Shown here in pieces: positions 46,720-58,162 of a DNA stretch of 64,000 nucleotides. Each line of letters opens with the position of its first letter. The first letter of the stretch is position 1. The stretch is from Siphonodentalium dalli. Taxonomy: Eukaryota; Mollusca; Scaphopoda; Gadilida; Siphonodentaliidae. The position numbers and the translations under genes were made by a program. The DNA is taken from positions 269,257,426-269,321,425 of the forward strand of contig CP136063.1 of the NCBI GenBank assembly GCA_032622095.1, read 5' to 3'. The notes beneath the pieces were generated by a model. It searched no databases, had not been told where the DNA came from, and saw only the letters and a program-made list of their open reading frames with translations.

Positions 46720-47013
46720 ATTTTGCGTAACGAGCAGTTAGTTTAATTAATGATGCGGCAGTGTCCGAGAAATCTTTACAGTAATTCCGATAAAAATTGA
46801 AAATCCCTAATACTCTACGGATTTCTTTAACTGATGTTGGGACCCGGCACATCTTGTATGGCTTTAACTTTGGCGGGATCTGGGCGAGTGCCATTTTGTG
46901 TTACGATATGCCCTAAAATTTTACTTCTTTCATATAAAATTGGGACTTTGTTAATGGGAGTGACGTATGCAGTGAAGTCTTCAAAATAATATCTAATTAC
47001 TATGTGATTCAGC
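46495..47013 (-). pseudogene. Gypsy reverse transcriptase C-terminal part
   Basis: Minus-strand frames 46827-47013 and 46685-46894 give the end of a Ty3/gypsy RT: ILGHIVTQNGTRPDPAKV, then VPTSVKEIRRVLGIFNFYR and a FAWSEDCQKCF-like segment. The catalytic YxDD appears as Y-F-E-D near 47000, with the first Asp replaced by Glu. A stretch of normal length between the catalytic box and GHIV is deleted. Frame changes separate the pieces. RT fingers and palm are absent upstream. Confidence 0.85.
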
Positions 47014-47660
47014 ACCGCAAAACATCGTTTTATAGTCCATTTGCTAACGGAGCATCTGAAAGATGTCACCGCGACTACAACGGGATATTAGCAAAACTAA
47101 CCGAAGGAAATCCAACATCATGGGACCTATTTCCCAATTTTGCATCAGAAGCCATGAATTTTCATGTCTCAGCAACGACTCAATTTTCTCCATATTTTTT
47201 AACTTTCTGCAGACACCCCCAAATCAATATTGACAAGATACTGACATCGCGACAAAAATATACGGGTGAATGCCTCATCCAACAGTTACTAGAGAAGCAG
47301 CACTTCGCATTTCAATTAGTTAAACAAAATATGAAACAAGCCAAGACGAAACGAAAACAGTAACGGCAAAATACCGGAATTTCCCATAGGTTCCCAGGTC
47401 TATGTTAAGAATCACAAACAAACCCATGACCTAGGTATGAAATATGACCCATTCTGGGTAGTTTCATATGATGAAGCAAAAGCGTACAATGCCAGTTCAT
47501 CAACATAGCCATACAATCCGTATGACATGTCAACCCAACAAAAACCAAACAAAACAAGCGTAAAAGCAAGTCCAGTTGCGATACATATAACATGTCAACC
47601 GAAAATTATGATCCTTTCGATATAACCACTCAAAACAACAGAAATAGCACAGAGAAACAG
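47013..47660 (+). pseudogene. Gypsy integrase C-terminal part, plus strand
   Basis: The frame 47004-47363 carries HRKTSFYSPFANGASERCHR, the part of the integrase core holding the catalytic Glu (ASER), then GILAKLTEGNP...W and a SATTQFSPYFLTFCRHPQ segment. After a frameshift at the TAA near 47361, the sequence continues in another frame with a PIGSQVYVKNHK-like C-terminal chromatin/DNA-binding domain. It picks up about 25 codons after the point where the inverted minus-strand block stops. Confidence 0.87.
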
Positions 47661-49760
47661 AGTATGTCGATATAGGAAAATTTAATATTTAAACAACCTA
47701 TCATAATTAGACAACAAACATAATCATAAAATCAACTAACCTCAAACAACCAACACTATATCCAAAAGCACGAAACGAAAACAGTTAACATATGTATAAA
47801 CTTTAACCGAATAAAACTCAACAACTTAACTCTAGGGCACAAACTGACAAAGTAAAATTAACAAAGCCAACGAGATCTAATACTGGGCGAAATGCGACGA
47901 ATATTATTGGACAATTTCAACCTATCATAAATAAATAGCACCCTGTCGTAAAAATACACAACACAAAGCAAGAATTGTGCTCGCACAAAACCTCCAGCAC
48001 TGCCAGACTATGCAGTGTAAGTAACACGATATGGAAATCACACGTGCACCAAGTAGGTGACACGCGTAGACGTCTTTTCACCAACCCGCCCAGATGCACA
48101 AAATCGAGGCTTAAATAATCAAAGAATCCGCTCCGAACAGCACAAAGGGGTGGGCAAATAATACAGAAATTTAATGCCGAACCATGACCCGGTATATATC
48201 GCGCACATGGCCCCCTCACAGCAAGGCACTATTGCATCTCCCGGCGACGAGCCCGCTTTATTCTCGCCTCAATCAACAATTCGGGAGACGCGAATAACTT
48301 CGGCCTCTTCAAATTGCAGGCGAATCGCACACATTAATTTAAATGCTAAATCAAATCAAGAAACATAAAGCATTTCCAGTCATACAAGTTTAGATGCCAG
48401 TTTCATAATTCGTCAGACCGTTTGCATCATTAGCACTCAGCGAGTAGCATGTGTCACGAAGGACACACATACTAATTAAATTATTCACGCCCCATCTTCG
48501 GAATAATTATCAGATACACCGAATAGGCAATTACGTCATAGTGAACCGTGTTAATAACCCCAACGATGAACCCATAATTTTATATCATGCACTTAATCCT
48601 GTGAGTTACCACTCCGTGTTCAATCCAATGCAAACGCGACGATTCATAGCTAAAATTATCGCTAGTCCGGCCGGGTAGAATGTGGATCATTAAATGGATC
48701 CCGTACAGAAGTGCAGTCAAAGTCTGATCAACTTTGATTCCACATAGATCAAATGAACTAGTATAGAGGACAGGAAACGTATCTGAACATATACGCGTAA
48801 CTACTCTTCATATACACATATCATTATTCAGTATATTCCCCGATATAGCTTACCGGTTCAAGTCATTCAAATAACCACAATTATATACCGCTTGTAAAAT
48901 ATCTTAATCTCAATTGTCAAAATCGCCCCACGCTACATCGACATATACAATTATTACATGGCGGGGTATGACCAGAACATAGGCCGAGGTTATGGCCTAC
49001 ATTAAGGGACAAGCGGATATATCTCAATATATAACTTTAATTGTGATGTAGCAATGCCAAGCATCAATGATGACCGAATCAATCGATATTTCAATCAATT
49101 ATGACCGAATCAATCGATATTTTAACCCTACGCCCGCGATGTATAGCTTCAAACCCAAGTATCCTGTCGATATCGTACTCCAGCTAAATCATACGACACA
49201 TTATGTGAAAACATATTTATTTCTATCCCAACAACAAATCAATATCACATGAATCGCAAAATGGCAGTCCATTTTTGGAAGAAATCGCACGAATCCGAAT
49301 TGTTATACCCAAAGCACGACCACCAGCAGAACCAAACCCTCCCTCTATTTTAAACCAATGAGTCCTACCCGAGTAATTTTAATTATATAACAATTCTCCT
49401 GATCATTTTTATTATCGCCATAATTTTAATCATTATCATTCAACTTCGTTTCCAATTCATTACAACCGAATGACTCCAAATACACAAGCCTTGCAAACGC
49501 ACATCTGATCGCAATAATGAAACAGTTTGTCCACAAGCCAGACACCTACAAAATGCTCGACGTCACGACGTCTCAAGAGGACGGTCACGATCAAGGAAAA
49601 GACCTTACCAAGACGATGTATCTCCAGCAGCAATCCTGATGAAACGACTAAAGTCACATCACCCAAAGCTCGTGACAAAGGAGCCGGAAGTGGACATTAG
49701 AGCGCGCCAAATCAATCGAGCACATCCATGAACTTTTGAACGAAGTATAGTTCACTCACT
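47661..49760 (+). other. Possible decayed third frame downstream of gypsy pol
   Basis: About 2.1 kb with plus-strand A/C-rich composition unlike its surroundings. Short plus frames lie at 48174-48368, 48451-48678 and 49067-49252. At about 49353-49475 a hydrophobic run of some 20 Ile/Leu residues is followed by a basic residue and a stop, with an Arg/Lys-rich stretch in another frame after it. The position downstream of integrase and a membrane anchor followed by a basic tail would suit an env-like frame of a gypsy element. No family motif is recognised; LTRs could not be delimited. Speculative. Confidence 0.3.
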
Positions 49761-50833
49761 TATTGTTCAACATACTTATGATTGCATTACATGTATTCCA
49801 ATGTCATTTATATTGATACCTTTTTATATTATCACACTCATGTTACCTCATCATGCCAATTCTCTTTCAAGTAGCGGATAACCATATGTATTCATTCATA
49901 ATGCAAATGGCTTCAACGTGTACATAGATATACATATTCAATTTATACCATTTTTGCTGACGACCACACGTCGTAACTTAGATGCACAAGCAACCCTTGA
50001 ATCAACTCAACTCATTGTCCTAGCATACCGAAGTATTCAACACCTACTCTTCAATTAGTTTTGGCTCTTCAGACATATTTGGCAGATGCCAACATAGGCT
50101 CGCTATTTAATAAGCGACGCCTTCTTTCCATGGCATCGAAGATTGATTCACCATTATGTATTGTTACCTACACCTTGCTGTTTACCACATGATGTTAGAT
50201 GTGAATAAAATATATACAGAGAACAGTCATATTCCTTCACAAATGTTAATATACTCTCAGATGCCTAACAACATTGTGAGCATGTGCTTAATCGCAGCGA
50301 CGTATATTGTAGTCTATAGCATTCACTATATACATTACAATATAGAGGCTTTTATTATTAAAGGCCGATAGGCTATATTAAGGCATTATGTACTTATCGA
50401 AGTCCACTGGTATCCAAAAAGGATCTACACTAACAATCAAGCATTCGCGTCGCTGACATGCATATAGGCCTATATAATATATATGCATATAGTTCCACGA
50501 CTATTTGCACGATCCTTTGCATTGTCCGTCTTCTTACTATTATGTCGGGGTCGTTCTATATATGCCTCGCATATTATCATATTAATATATCACGACATAC
50601 TGTCAGTATTGAAGTATTGTATTATTATGTATTTTTCGCTACATTACATTTTCTGCCTGGTTTATACCTGTAGCCACGTCTTTGAAATTTGCATACATGT
50701 ATCTTTTTTATCTTGATTCCATCATTTCCTAATTTCTGATGATTGGTTGGTGATTATCACAACACGCCAGGGGCAGGGGAACACTGTGCGCATGCTGTAC
50801 TAGTAACTATCACAAGTATAACATATTGTGGGT
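49761..50833. other. Non-coding stretch
   Basis: AT-rich with many TATA/ATAT words. Could include the gypsy 3' LTR, but no repeated partner is present in the window to prove it. Confidence 0.3.
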
Positions 50834-51755
50834 AGTATGGTTGGAACGATTAATTGACTAGCTGTAGTCGACATTGAAATGTCAGAACGTCGACTCTGAA
50901 TTTTGCCGTCGACTAGTCGGAATATAGTGTATTAGTAACATGTATACTAGTAACATTTTCAAGATTGATGCGTGTAAATTACGCTAAGACTAAGTATAAC
51001 GTTTGGTGGAACCCGGAATTGACAGTGGTACTAGTATAGGGACACACGATGACCAGACTATTAATTGATATAATGAAATTGACAACACAATGTCTCACTC
51101 TTCATTTGAGGTCAAAGACATCACTGCGACATGATGGCAATGATTGACGCGGCTTAATCGTTTGTCGGCGACCGCTTTGATCTAGACACTGTGTATATTT
51201 CAATTGATCTCGCACCGTCGGGTTATGATTCGACGCTGTGTGAAGGTCGCTTAAGGTGACGTCATTGGTGCTACCGTACCGGTATATAAATGATACTGAC
51301 ATTAAGAACTGGTTATCGTATTCTACAACGCAGACTTTTCTATCGGGCATATTTAGTTCGAACAGTAATTTTGTATAGTGACACCGCTCGGCACCGGTTT
51401 ATTGGTGATCACGTGACTAAGCAAAATCTCAAACGCTGATATTAAATTAAAAACCTGTACGGTATCTAAATGATCGTGTTTCTAATCATTATCCACCACA
51501 TGTCAAATTATATAATTACATTCAGTGTGTGGGATAAATATCAAGATGTTCACTGTATTATTTCCCAAATAAATTAGGGTCTATGCAGGGAAATGCAATA
51601 GACCGTCATTGCATCAGTTGACTTCATCAGTGTACGCCATGTATGATGAATTTTCCGTACCATGTTATGTTTGAAAGTTTATATCGGGTACTGACTAGTC
51701 GACGCAACGCGACTTTTGGGCATCGACTTTGAAATTCACTAGTCGTTTCAACACT
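50834..51755. mobile_element. Degenerate hAT-like element
   Basis: Left GGTTGGAACGATTAATTGAC...GTCGAC and right, inverted, GTGTTGAAACGACTAGTGAA...GTCGAC resemble the TTGAAACGACTAGTCGA type of hAT ends. Matches are patchy, and an 8-bp target duplication is not clear (GTGGG shared on both sides). Length about 920 bp. Confidence 0.4.
51102..51350 (-). CDS. Unrecognised 82-codon frame
   Basis: Starts with an ATG followed by a polar, fairly protein-like sequence (KVCVVEYDNQFLMSVSFIY at the start, DQLKYTQCLDQSGRR later) and no low-complexity. I recognise no domain. It lies inside the possible hAT element and might be a relic of its cargo, or chance. No splice context was established. Confidence 0.2.
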   Translation of the reverse strand: MPDRKVCVVEYDNQFLMSVSFIYRYGSTNDVTLSDLHTASNHNPTVRDQLKYTQCLDQSGRRQTIKPRQSLPSCRSDVFDLK

Positions 51756-51805
51756 AGTGGGAACAACTTATCTACTAGTAATCTAGATCTCTTGGACACA
51801 GTCGT

Positions 51806-51880
51806 TGGACGCAACGTCAAGCTCGGTTAGTCCTTGGATGGGTGACTGGCTTGGGATTCTGGGCGATGCCAATGTTCGGC
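51806..51880 (+). pseudogene. 5S rRNA-derived unit, copy 1
   Basis: AAGCTCGGTTAGT.CTTGG then ATGGGTGACTGGCTTGGGATTC matches the 3' half of animal 5S rRNA, which holds the internal A box, intermediate element and C box for TFIIIA. The 5' half is missing and the C box has mutations. It is followed by GCGACTCACGTACTTCTCAC, a tail that recurs after copy 2. Confidence 0.85.
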
Positions 51881-51984
51881 GCGACTCACGTACTTCTCAC
51901 TCTCTCGTCCTGTTACACTGGGGGCTCGTCTGGCCATCAGAGGACTACCATGATACAACCTCTTGGGCTCAGCCATTAGACGCT

Positions 51985-52075
51985 TTGTCTGATCACCGAA
52001 GTTAATTTTAGTAACTTCAAGCTCGGTTAGTGCTTGGATGGGTGACCGCCTTGGGATTACGGGTGCAGCTACCTT
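51985..52075 (+). pseudogene. 5S rRNA-derived unit, copy 2
   Basis: Begins within 5S sequence (CTGATCACCGAAGTTAA), loses a few bases of the middle, then continues AAGCTCGGTTAGTGCTTGG and ATGGGTGACCGCCTTGGGAT to a GGGTGCAGCTACCTTT end, close to the normal 5S 3' end. The first ~30 bases of 5S are not recognisable. The tail GCGACTCACACACTTCTTGC matches that of copy 1. Spacing between copies is 200 bp. Either a relic of a tandem 5S rDNA cluster or a dimeric 5S-derived SINE. Confidence 0.88.
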
Positions 52076-52109
52076 TCTGGCGACTCACACACTTCTTGCT
52101 CTCAGTCTC

Positions 52110-53050
52110 AGTTTCATTCTGTTACAATCGTCATGGCTCATGCTATTTTGAATGTTATCATGTAATTCGGCTGGCGAAACATTAATACATTATATTTTAA
52201 TTATAAATTTTTTTGCGGTCATTTGTGAAATACGCACGGCCACAACATGTGGTAAATACATTTTTTTATTTCGATTTGAGCTCGAAGATTGTCCGGTTAT
52301 TTCACTGTGACCTGTAGATCCATTGGATCTTACTATCATGGCTGACGCCATGTAAGGTCCATCTTGGCCTTGAAACAATATAGACGACTATGAGTCCTAT
52401 AACAGTAGCAATTATGACCAACGCACATCTATTTATCAATTAAATACTAATACAAGTGTGAAACCATCCACTCACCTACGCGTCATTAATCCTTAACATC
52501 CGTCAAATAACAGAACGTAAACACTGACATGTCGTGTGTTCGTCGACCATTGCGTGTGAGTGTGACCCGTCATTTCATGAATCCCCCTGTGAGTTCCCTG
52601 GGCGCACGTCAGGGTAATCACATGCGTTCACACTGAGTGTACAATTCAGGCAGCCCGATACAATTAAAGTTGTGGGGAACTACAATCTGCGCATGCGTGT
52701 AGTTTTTACAGCTACCAACTCCAATTTGATACACGTGCGTAATGTTAACTTCCTGATTCAATCATGCGGGTTGCAGAATCATGTTCGGCGACATTCCCAT
52801 GCACGAGACGCACGTAGTCACGTGATATGTTAGCTCCTCCTGCTTCGGTCATTTAACCACGTTTTGTCAACATGTTTTCCGACTGGATTTTTGGATTAAA
52901 TAATTACGGAATTATACACACGTTCTGGTAGGTGTCAGAGCTAATATAAATTGCAATATTGTTAACATTAATGACTGTGTTAGTTGATTCTTAAAATTAA
53001 GTGTATTTAAAAAAAATAGAGAGTCGCCAAAGCTGAAATAACACCGGCTC
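52110..53050. other. Non-coding stretch
   Basis: Nothing recognised. Confidence 0.35.
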
Positions 53051-53051
53051 T

Positions 53052-53088
53052 ACGACCTGTATGGCGTAAGCCATATTACCAGGTCGTA
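53052..53088. repeat. 37-bp hairpin
   Basis: ACGACCTG.TATGGC and GCCATA...CCAGGTCGT pair around a GTAA loop. A partial direct copy of the GACCTGGT motif follows at 53101. Confidence 0.7.
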
Positions 53089-53689
53089 CTAAGACTATGT
53101 GACCTGGTGACTGTGTTTAGTTGTATTTGGTTTTCGTCTGCAATATTCGTCTGCCAGTCAGTGTGGACTTTGCCTTTAAGTTTAACAGATCTATTCTTAT
53201 AATGGAGTATGTACACATTGCTTACCTCAGTTGTGTTCATAGTCGTATGTGTTAAGTTATTTTAACATATTTGTTGAACAGCGAAACAGATGTCTGCACG
53301 TGGACATTTTTATGTGTGCGTACTAACACAAACTTGTCAAGCAACAAACTCATATTTCTCTCTCTCATTGTGAATAGAAATAGGCCTACGTGATTTACAA
53401 GACATCATCAATAACATGCTTGGATTGGTTCGCACCATCAATGAATCAAATAAATGACTTCAAATAGTTAATAATTTTGGAACTATATTATGTCTACCCA
53501 ATATTTGTCAATTTTATTTGGGACACACTAAAATTGTATGATGAGTTCGATAAATTTAAAATGACAAAAGCTGCGATCTTTCAATAGGAACGTTTCGTTT
53601 GTCGGCTTTGCACTTTGAGAATATTCCATTAAACTTTTAGGCGGAAACACCAATATAAAATTGAAGAAAATATCTAAACACCCAGTGAG

Positions 53690-54345
53690 GCCTCTAGAAC
53701 CCTCTGTCGGGGCAAATATTTTTAATATTTTTAAATAATATGTACACAAAATGTTTTCATGCAATTTCACTTTTTCAAAGTTTTTGTTAAACTTCAGTGC
53801 TCAAATTCGCAATTTTTAACATCTTTGGCTTGTAAGACATAATTTGCCCATATGATATATAATGAAGTACATGTATAACTAACATGTGCCGACAAGAATT
53901 ATTTATTAAAGTTTTTGCTCTTGGTCATTTTGATAAATTACAGTAACTTCGCTGCCGATCGAGGCGGGAATTAATCAATACAAAATGGCGGCCGTTGCCA
54001 ACAATAAAATTTTGGACTTCGCTGACCCTGGCTGACCCGTCAGTTATGAATAAACAATCCTATTTTAGGTGATTTCAATTTATTTTTAGATTGGGCCGAA
54101 AAAGTCGATTAGTATATATCTCATATTCGCATACGTATACCCTGGTCGCTTCGCTTCCGCGGCTTCGCCGCGGGAGAGCGGGCGCTAATATGATCATACG
54201 TAAACGTAATTTGAGCCCGCTTGTTACTGTTCATGGGAATATCGAATATTTTTTATGTTTAGAAGGATTTGATTGTAAACCATAACGGGACACCAGACAA
54301 TTATATATAATGTAAATAATCACATATAACGTAAATGTTTGGCAG
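53690..54345 (+). repeat. Repeat X, tandem copy 1
   Basis: Shares, in order, with 54385-54960: TCGGGGCAAAT, CATGCAATTTCACTTTTT, TAATCAATACAAAATGGCGG, AAAAAGTCGATTAGTATAT, CGCATACGTATACCCT and the GC-rich hairpin CCGCGGCTTCGCCGCGG, then GGGCGCTAATATGA. Spacing of equivalent points is about 656 bp. Confidence 0.85.
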
Positions 54346-54384
54346 ATGTGTCGTTTATCCTGACCGTGTAACACGTGTAAGGCT

Positions 54385-54960
54385 CCTATATTCCTCTTTC
54401 GGGGCAAATTTTTAAAATAATTTTATAAAATATGTCAACAAAACTTTTTCATGCAATTTCACTTTTTTTGTTAACCAGAGCTTTGGTCTAATTTACATTC
54501 AATTTTGTAAATATGTTTGGCTTTAGGAGCATGTTGTTCCTACATATGATGAAGTATAGCTAACATTTGGCGGATTTTTTTTTTTATTTTTGCCCTGGAG
54601 CATTTTGCACATTTCGAGGTGGTATTAATCAATACAAAATGGCGGCCGTCGCCAACAATAATTTTGGACTCGGCTGACCCTTGAGTTATGAATAAATTAT
54701 CTATTTTAGGTAATTTCAACCTATTTTAAGATTGGGCTGAAAAAGTCGATTAGTATATCTCATATCCGCATACGTATACCCTAGGTCACTTCGCTTCCGC
54801 GGCTTCGCCGCGGGAGAGTGGGCGCTAATATGAGCATACGTAAAAGTAATATGCGCCCGCTTCACCGCTTGTTACTGTTCATGGGATTATAGGATTTGAT
54901 GATATACCCTAACGGGCCACAAGATAATATGATCGCACGTGACACGTAATGGAGCAACCA
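54385..54960 (+). repeat. Repeat X, tandem copy 2
   Basis: Second copy of the same block. The CCGCGGCTTCGCCGCGG hairpin is perfectly kept although surrounding sequence has drifted by perhaps 12-15%. A third, partial copy lies at 27384-27560. Confidence 0.85.
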
Positions 54961-55059
54961 CAAATGTTATCATCAAGTTCAATATTGCAATAATTACAGG
55001 ATTTTGCGTCCTACATGTATATGTACCTGTGCTATACCACTCGGTACTGATGGTAATAA

Positions 55060-56020
55060 AAGTCCGTCCGGCATGTGTCCTCCGAAAAAGTGGCTTCATT
55101 GAGGGCATCAGCTTTTCTAAAAAAAGGACCCTAAATCCGATACTAAATTTAAGAACAATCTAACCAATGTCCCATGAAATGGTGGATAAACTATCATAAT
55201 AGATTTGATTCAGATATGATAACACAAACTAAAGTTATCATCCGGAAATCAGAAATTGACACGATTCTAAGTCGAAAAAGGGCCATAACTCTCACAAAAA
55301 TAGACAGAGCAAACCCATATTCGAATTGTCCTATAAATAGGACTGATAAACTCACATACCAAATTTGGTTCAGTTATGATCACACACACTTAAGTTATCA
55401 ACCGGTAACCAGAAAATTACAAGATTCTAAGTCAAATAAAAGGCCGTCCGACCAGTGTCCCCCGAAAGTGGCTTCATTGAGGGTATCAGCTTTTCTGGAA
55501 AAAGAACCCTAAATCCGATACTATATTTCAATACAACCCAACCAGTGTCCCATGAAATGGTGGATAATAAACTATCATACTAAATTTGATTCAGATATGA
55601 TCACACAAACTATAGTTATCACCCGGAAAACAGAAATTGACACGATTCTATGTTGAAACAGGGCCATAACTCTCACAAAAATGGGCGGAACAAACCCATA
55701 ACTTGACCTGTATATAGGGCTGATAAAGTTACATACCAAATTTGGTTCAGATATGATCACACAAACTGAAGTTATTATCCGGAAACCAGAAAATTACAAG
55801 ATTTTAAGTCGAAAAAGGGCCATAACTATCGCAACAATATGCGGAGCAAACACATATTCGAACTTGACCTGTATTTTGGTCTGATAAACTCACTTATGAA
55901 ATTTTCTTTTGATCTAATAACCGAAACTAAAGTTATCATCCGTAAACCATTTCCAGACACACGCACGGATGCAGACGCATGGACAGACGCACGAACGGAC
56001 GGACACCGGCTATTTCAAAT
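55060..56020 (+). repeat. ~160-bp tandem array with higher-order duplication
   Basis: AGTTATCATCCGG-type anchors near 55230, 55392, 55612, 55770 and 55931. A longer block (GTCC.CCGAAA...GTGGCTTCATTGAGGG, CCCTAAATCCGATACTA, GTCCCATGAAATGGTGG) occurs at about 55065 and 55444. The array ends in a CGGACGGAC-type simple repeat at 55960-56005, the usual terminal mark of pearl-like elements. Frames at 55174-55512 and 55575-55760 are read-through. Confidence 0.82.
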
Positions 56021-56763
56021 ATAAGGTGATACAATATAAAGTATCTAGGCCCTACAGCTATTCCCACTGTGCATGCGGTCGTGTTGCCTGGATATTTGTT
56101 GCAGTTTATAGGCTAAACATATAGGGCATATCAGTACTCATATATAATCCATTTAGGCAGAAATGAAGTTCCATTATCTATTCACATCTGACAAAGTGGT
56201 GTCCATATATATACTTACTATCTTACTGAAATAACTCAATGCTCCACCCCACCCACCCCCGGTTAATTGAACGCTCAAGACGTTTTCAACCTCCGACTAA
56301 TGCACTATGTATACAACATTCGTGAACACACTGGATTATCTTTTGGCATCTACCCGGGTATAAAAGTTATAATTTACTACAGGGTTTAAATTACCATTCG
56401 AAACAATGTGTAACAGCCACATGTTATGAATGAATACCTTCAGAAACTTGTACACTTTCGTTATGAGTTCCATATATTTGGTCCTGAGATGATCTGAGGG
56501 CATATCTTGCAGGTGAGGCTGCTGAGTAAAATTAAATAAACATAGCACACACCCAAATAAGGATCATAGTTAATACAGGTGGATGTTTTGCTGACAATTA
56601 ATGGACATACGGTATACACTGTCATACAGCCTATTTATGATACATGTATTCTTTTTATATCGAGAGCATGTAATTTGACATTTGACCAAGACATTCTAGT
56701 TCCAAAATATTTTGCATGGACATAAATTAGTGGAATCAGTTGTTGAATTTGATTTATGAACAG
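56021..56763. other. Non-coding stretch
   Basis: Nothing recognised. Confidence 0.35.
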
Positions 56764-56920
56764 AACCTGGTGTGAAATGGTACAATGAGGGTTACGAGCA
56801 GTTTCACCCTTTCAGTATACAAACCGTTAATAGCACCATGCATACACGATAGCAAGGCATCAGTACTTAGCTCGAAGACGAGTATGACTCGCCACAAAAT
56901 AGCATTTCAACCAGGCTCTG
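56764..56920. repeat. P-family palindrome, copy 3
   Basis: ACCTGGTGTGAAATGGTAC near the left edge and GCATTTCAACCAGGCT at the right form the outer arms seen in the copies at 16.1 and 38.8 kb; inner CTCGAAGACGAG is a small palindrome. Confidence 0.5.
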
Positions 56921-57392
56921 CTCATAATTCAATTTGTGATTCCAAAACTACTTGTTATGACAATGAATATGACCCTACTTGTATTCACACTATGCTGAAG
57001 GTCTATACTCACACAAATTAGTACCGATAATGCTATAAATTTGTATTATAGTATTTTCGGTTATCTACTGTACATGTAACGTACTGTTATTCACAATTGA
57101 GAAGAAATTCCAGAATAGGAAATCACCAATTTCTAAGGACATATCCACCATTCCAAGAAAAACATTCACTGTGCATGTAAGGTGACACGTCGGTCTGAGA
57201 GTATTTTCCCGAGAAATCACACTCCAGTCCCACTCCCAGTCTAAAATTTAAACTAATATTAAGACATGCACCTTGGTTTGCGACTCATTGTGAATGTTTA
57301 TCACTCAATTATACTGTTTAGAAGGCCTGTGTATTAAACCTGAAGTGGAGAATTACTACTAAATTACTAATTAGTGATAGGCCTACTGTGAT

Positions 57393-57474
57393 AGATCATG
57401 CCATCGATCTCTACTCTCTGGCTAACGCCAAGAGTCAGATTTGAGAATGAGAGTAGAGATTCATGGCATGATCT
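57393..57474. repeat. 82-bp hairpin
   Basis: AGATCATGCCAT...CTCTACTCTC faces GAGAGTAGAG..TCATGGCATGATCT. Arms of about 27 bp, loop about 28 bp. Confidence 0.85.
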
Positions 57475-57837
57475 AATACTATGATTTTGATAGTCGTCTA
57501 TTATTTCATTATATTACTAGTATTATTTTTCCATAATTACATGTAGTTCAGTATCTAACTGGCACGAACCAAGTCGTTTGATACATGTAGTTTGAAAAAG
57601 GCAGAGATTGATGAATCTGATTTAAATAAACAGTGAATGTCAACTTCGTTAAATTTGAACCGGCCTCAGAAGCTGTCAAATTCGCGTTATCAAATATTCA
57701 TTTAAACACAAAATATTGGGAATTTAAGACATTACTTCATAAAACTACATCTACATACCATCATGAACCCAATGAGTAATGTAATCAAATATTTCGTCGG
57801 GTTGCAGTCTAATTAATTACTTTTACCTATTGTTTAG

Positions 57838-58162
57838 CATGTTAATAACATCAATATTTACAATTTACATTGTCAATGTCAAAAGGCTGAAAGTGAAAGA
57901 CGGACATCCCACCAGAAAGATGGCGGCCAGATTACATGTTTTGATTGGAGTAGACCTTCCCTCTTTCTATCTTCTCTGGCAAAACACACAACACAGAGGA
58001 GAACATCACAATTTGAACTGTTGTCAGAAATGCCACCAAGTAGTTTACAACATACATGTACCAATATACTACATGCATACCGGTAGCTATCACAAGTATT
58101 CACTTCTCAAAATGTTTGTTGAATGGATCACCATGAATCACTCTCCTAAACAATCGCCACAG
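57838..58162 (+). CDS. Candidate internal exon, unknown product
   Basis: An uninterrupted frame of about 108 codons is bounded upstream by a good acceptor (TTTTACCTATTGTTTAG, AG at 57836-57837) and downstream by a good donor (GTGAGT from about 58166). The peptide has a Met/Ile-rich start, RKMAARLHVLIGVDLPSFYL, and a Cys/His group HHNLNCCQKCHQVVYNIH. I recognise no family. The Cys/His spacing could be a zinc site. Against it: no neighbouring exon is found, and an AAGATGGCGGCCA phrase inside resembles local repeats. Confidence 0.25.

Larger units (their letters stand above)
45439..47013 (-). mobile_element. Ty3/gypsy pol block, inverted
   Basis: A minus-strand block in the order RT tail, RNase H, integrase zinc finger, integrase core up to the second catalytic Asp. 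It ends abruptly at both sides: against S2 at 45438/45439 and against the plus-strand integrase C-terminus at about 47013. Because the missing integrase remainder lies directly adjacent on the other strand, the block looks inverted in place rather than independently inserted. Confidence 0.85.

Noticed and set aside
47917-48219. 100-codon minus frame opposite the gypsy downstream region
   Set aside because: No recognisable motif and on the strand opposite to the element's coding direction.
55174-55512. 112-codon plus frame
   Set aside because: Lies within the ~160-bp tandem array at 55-56 kb; read-through of repeats.
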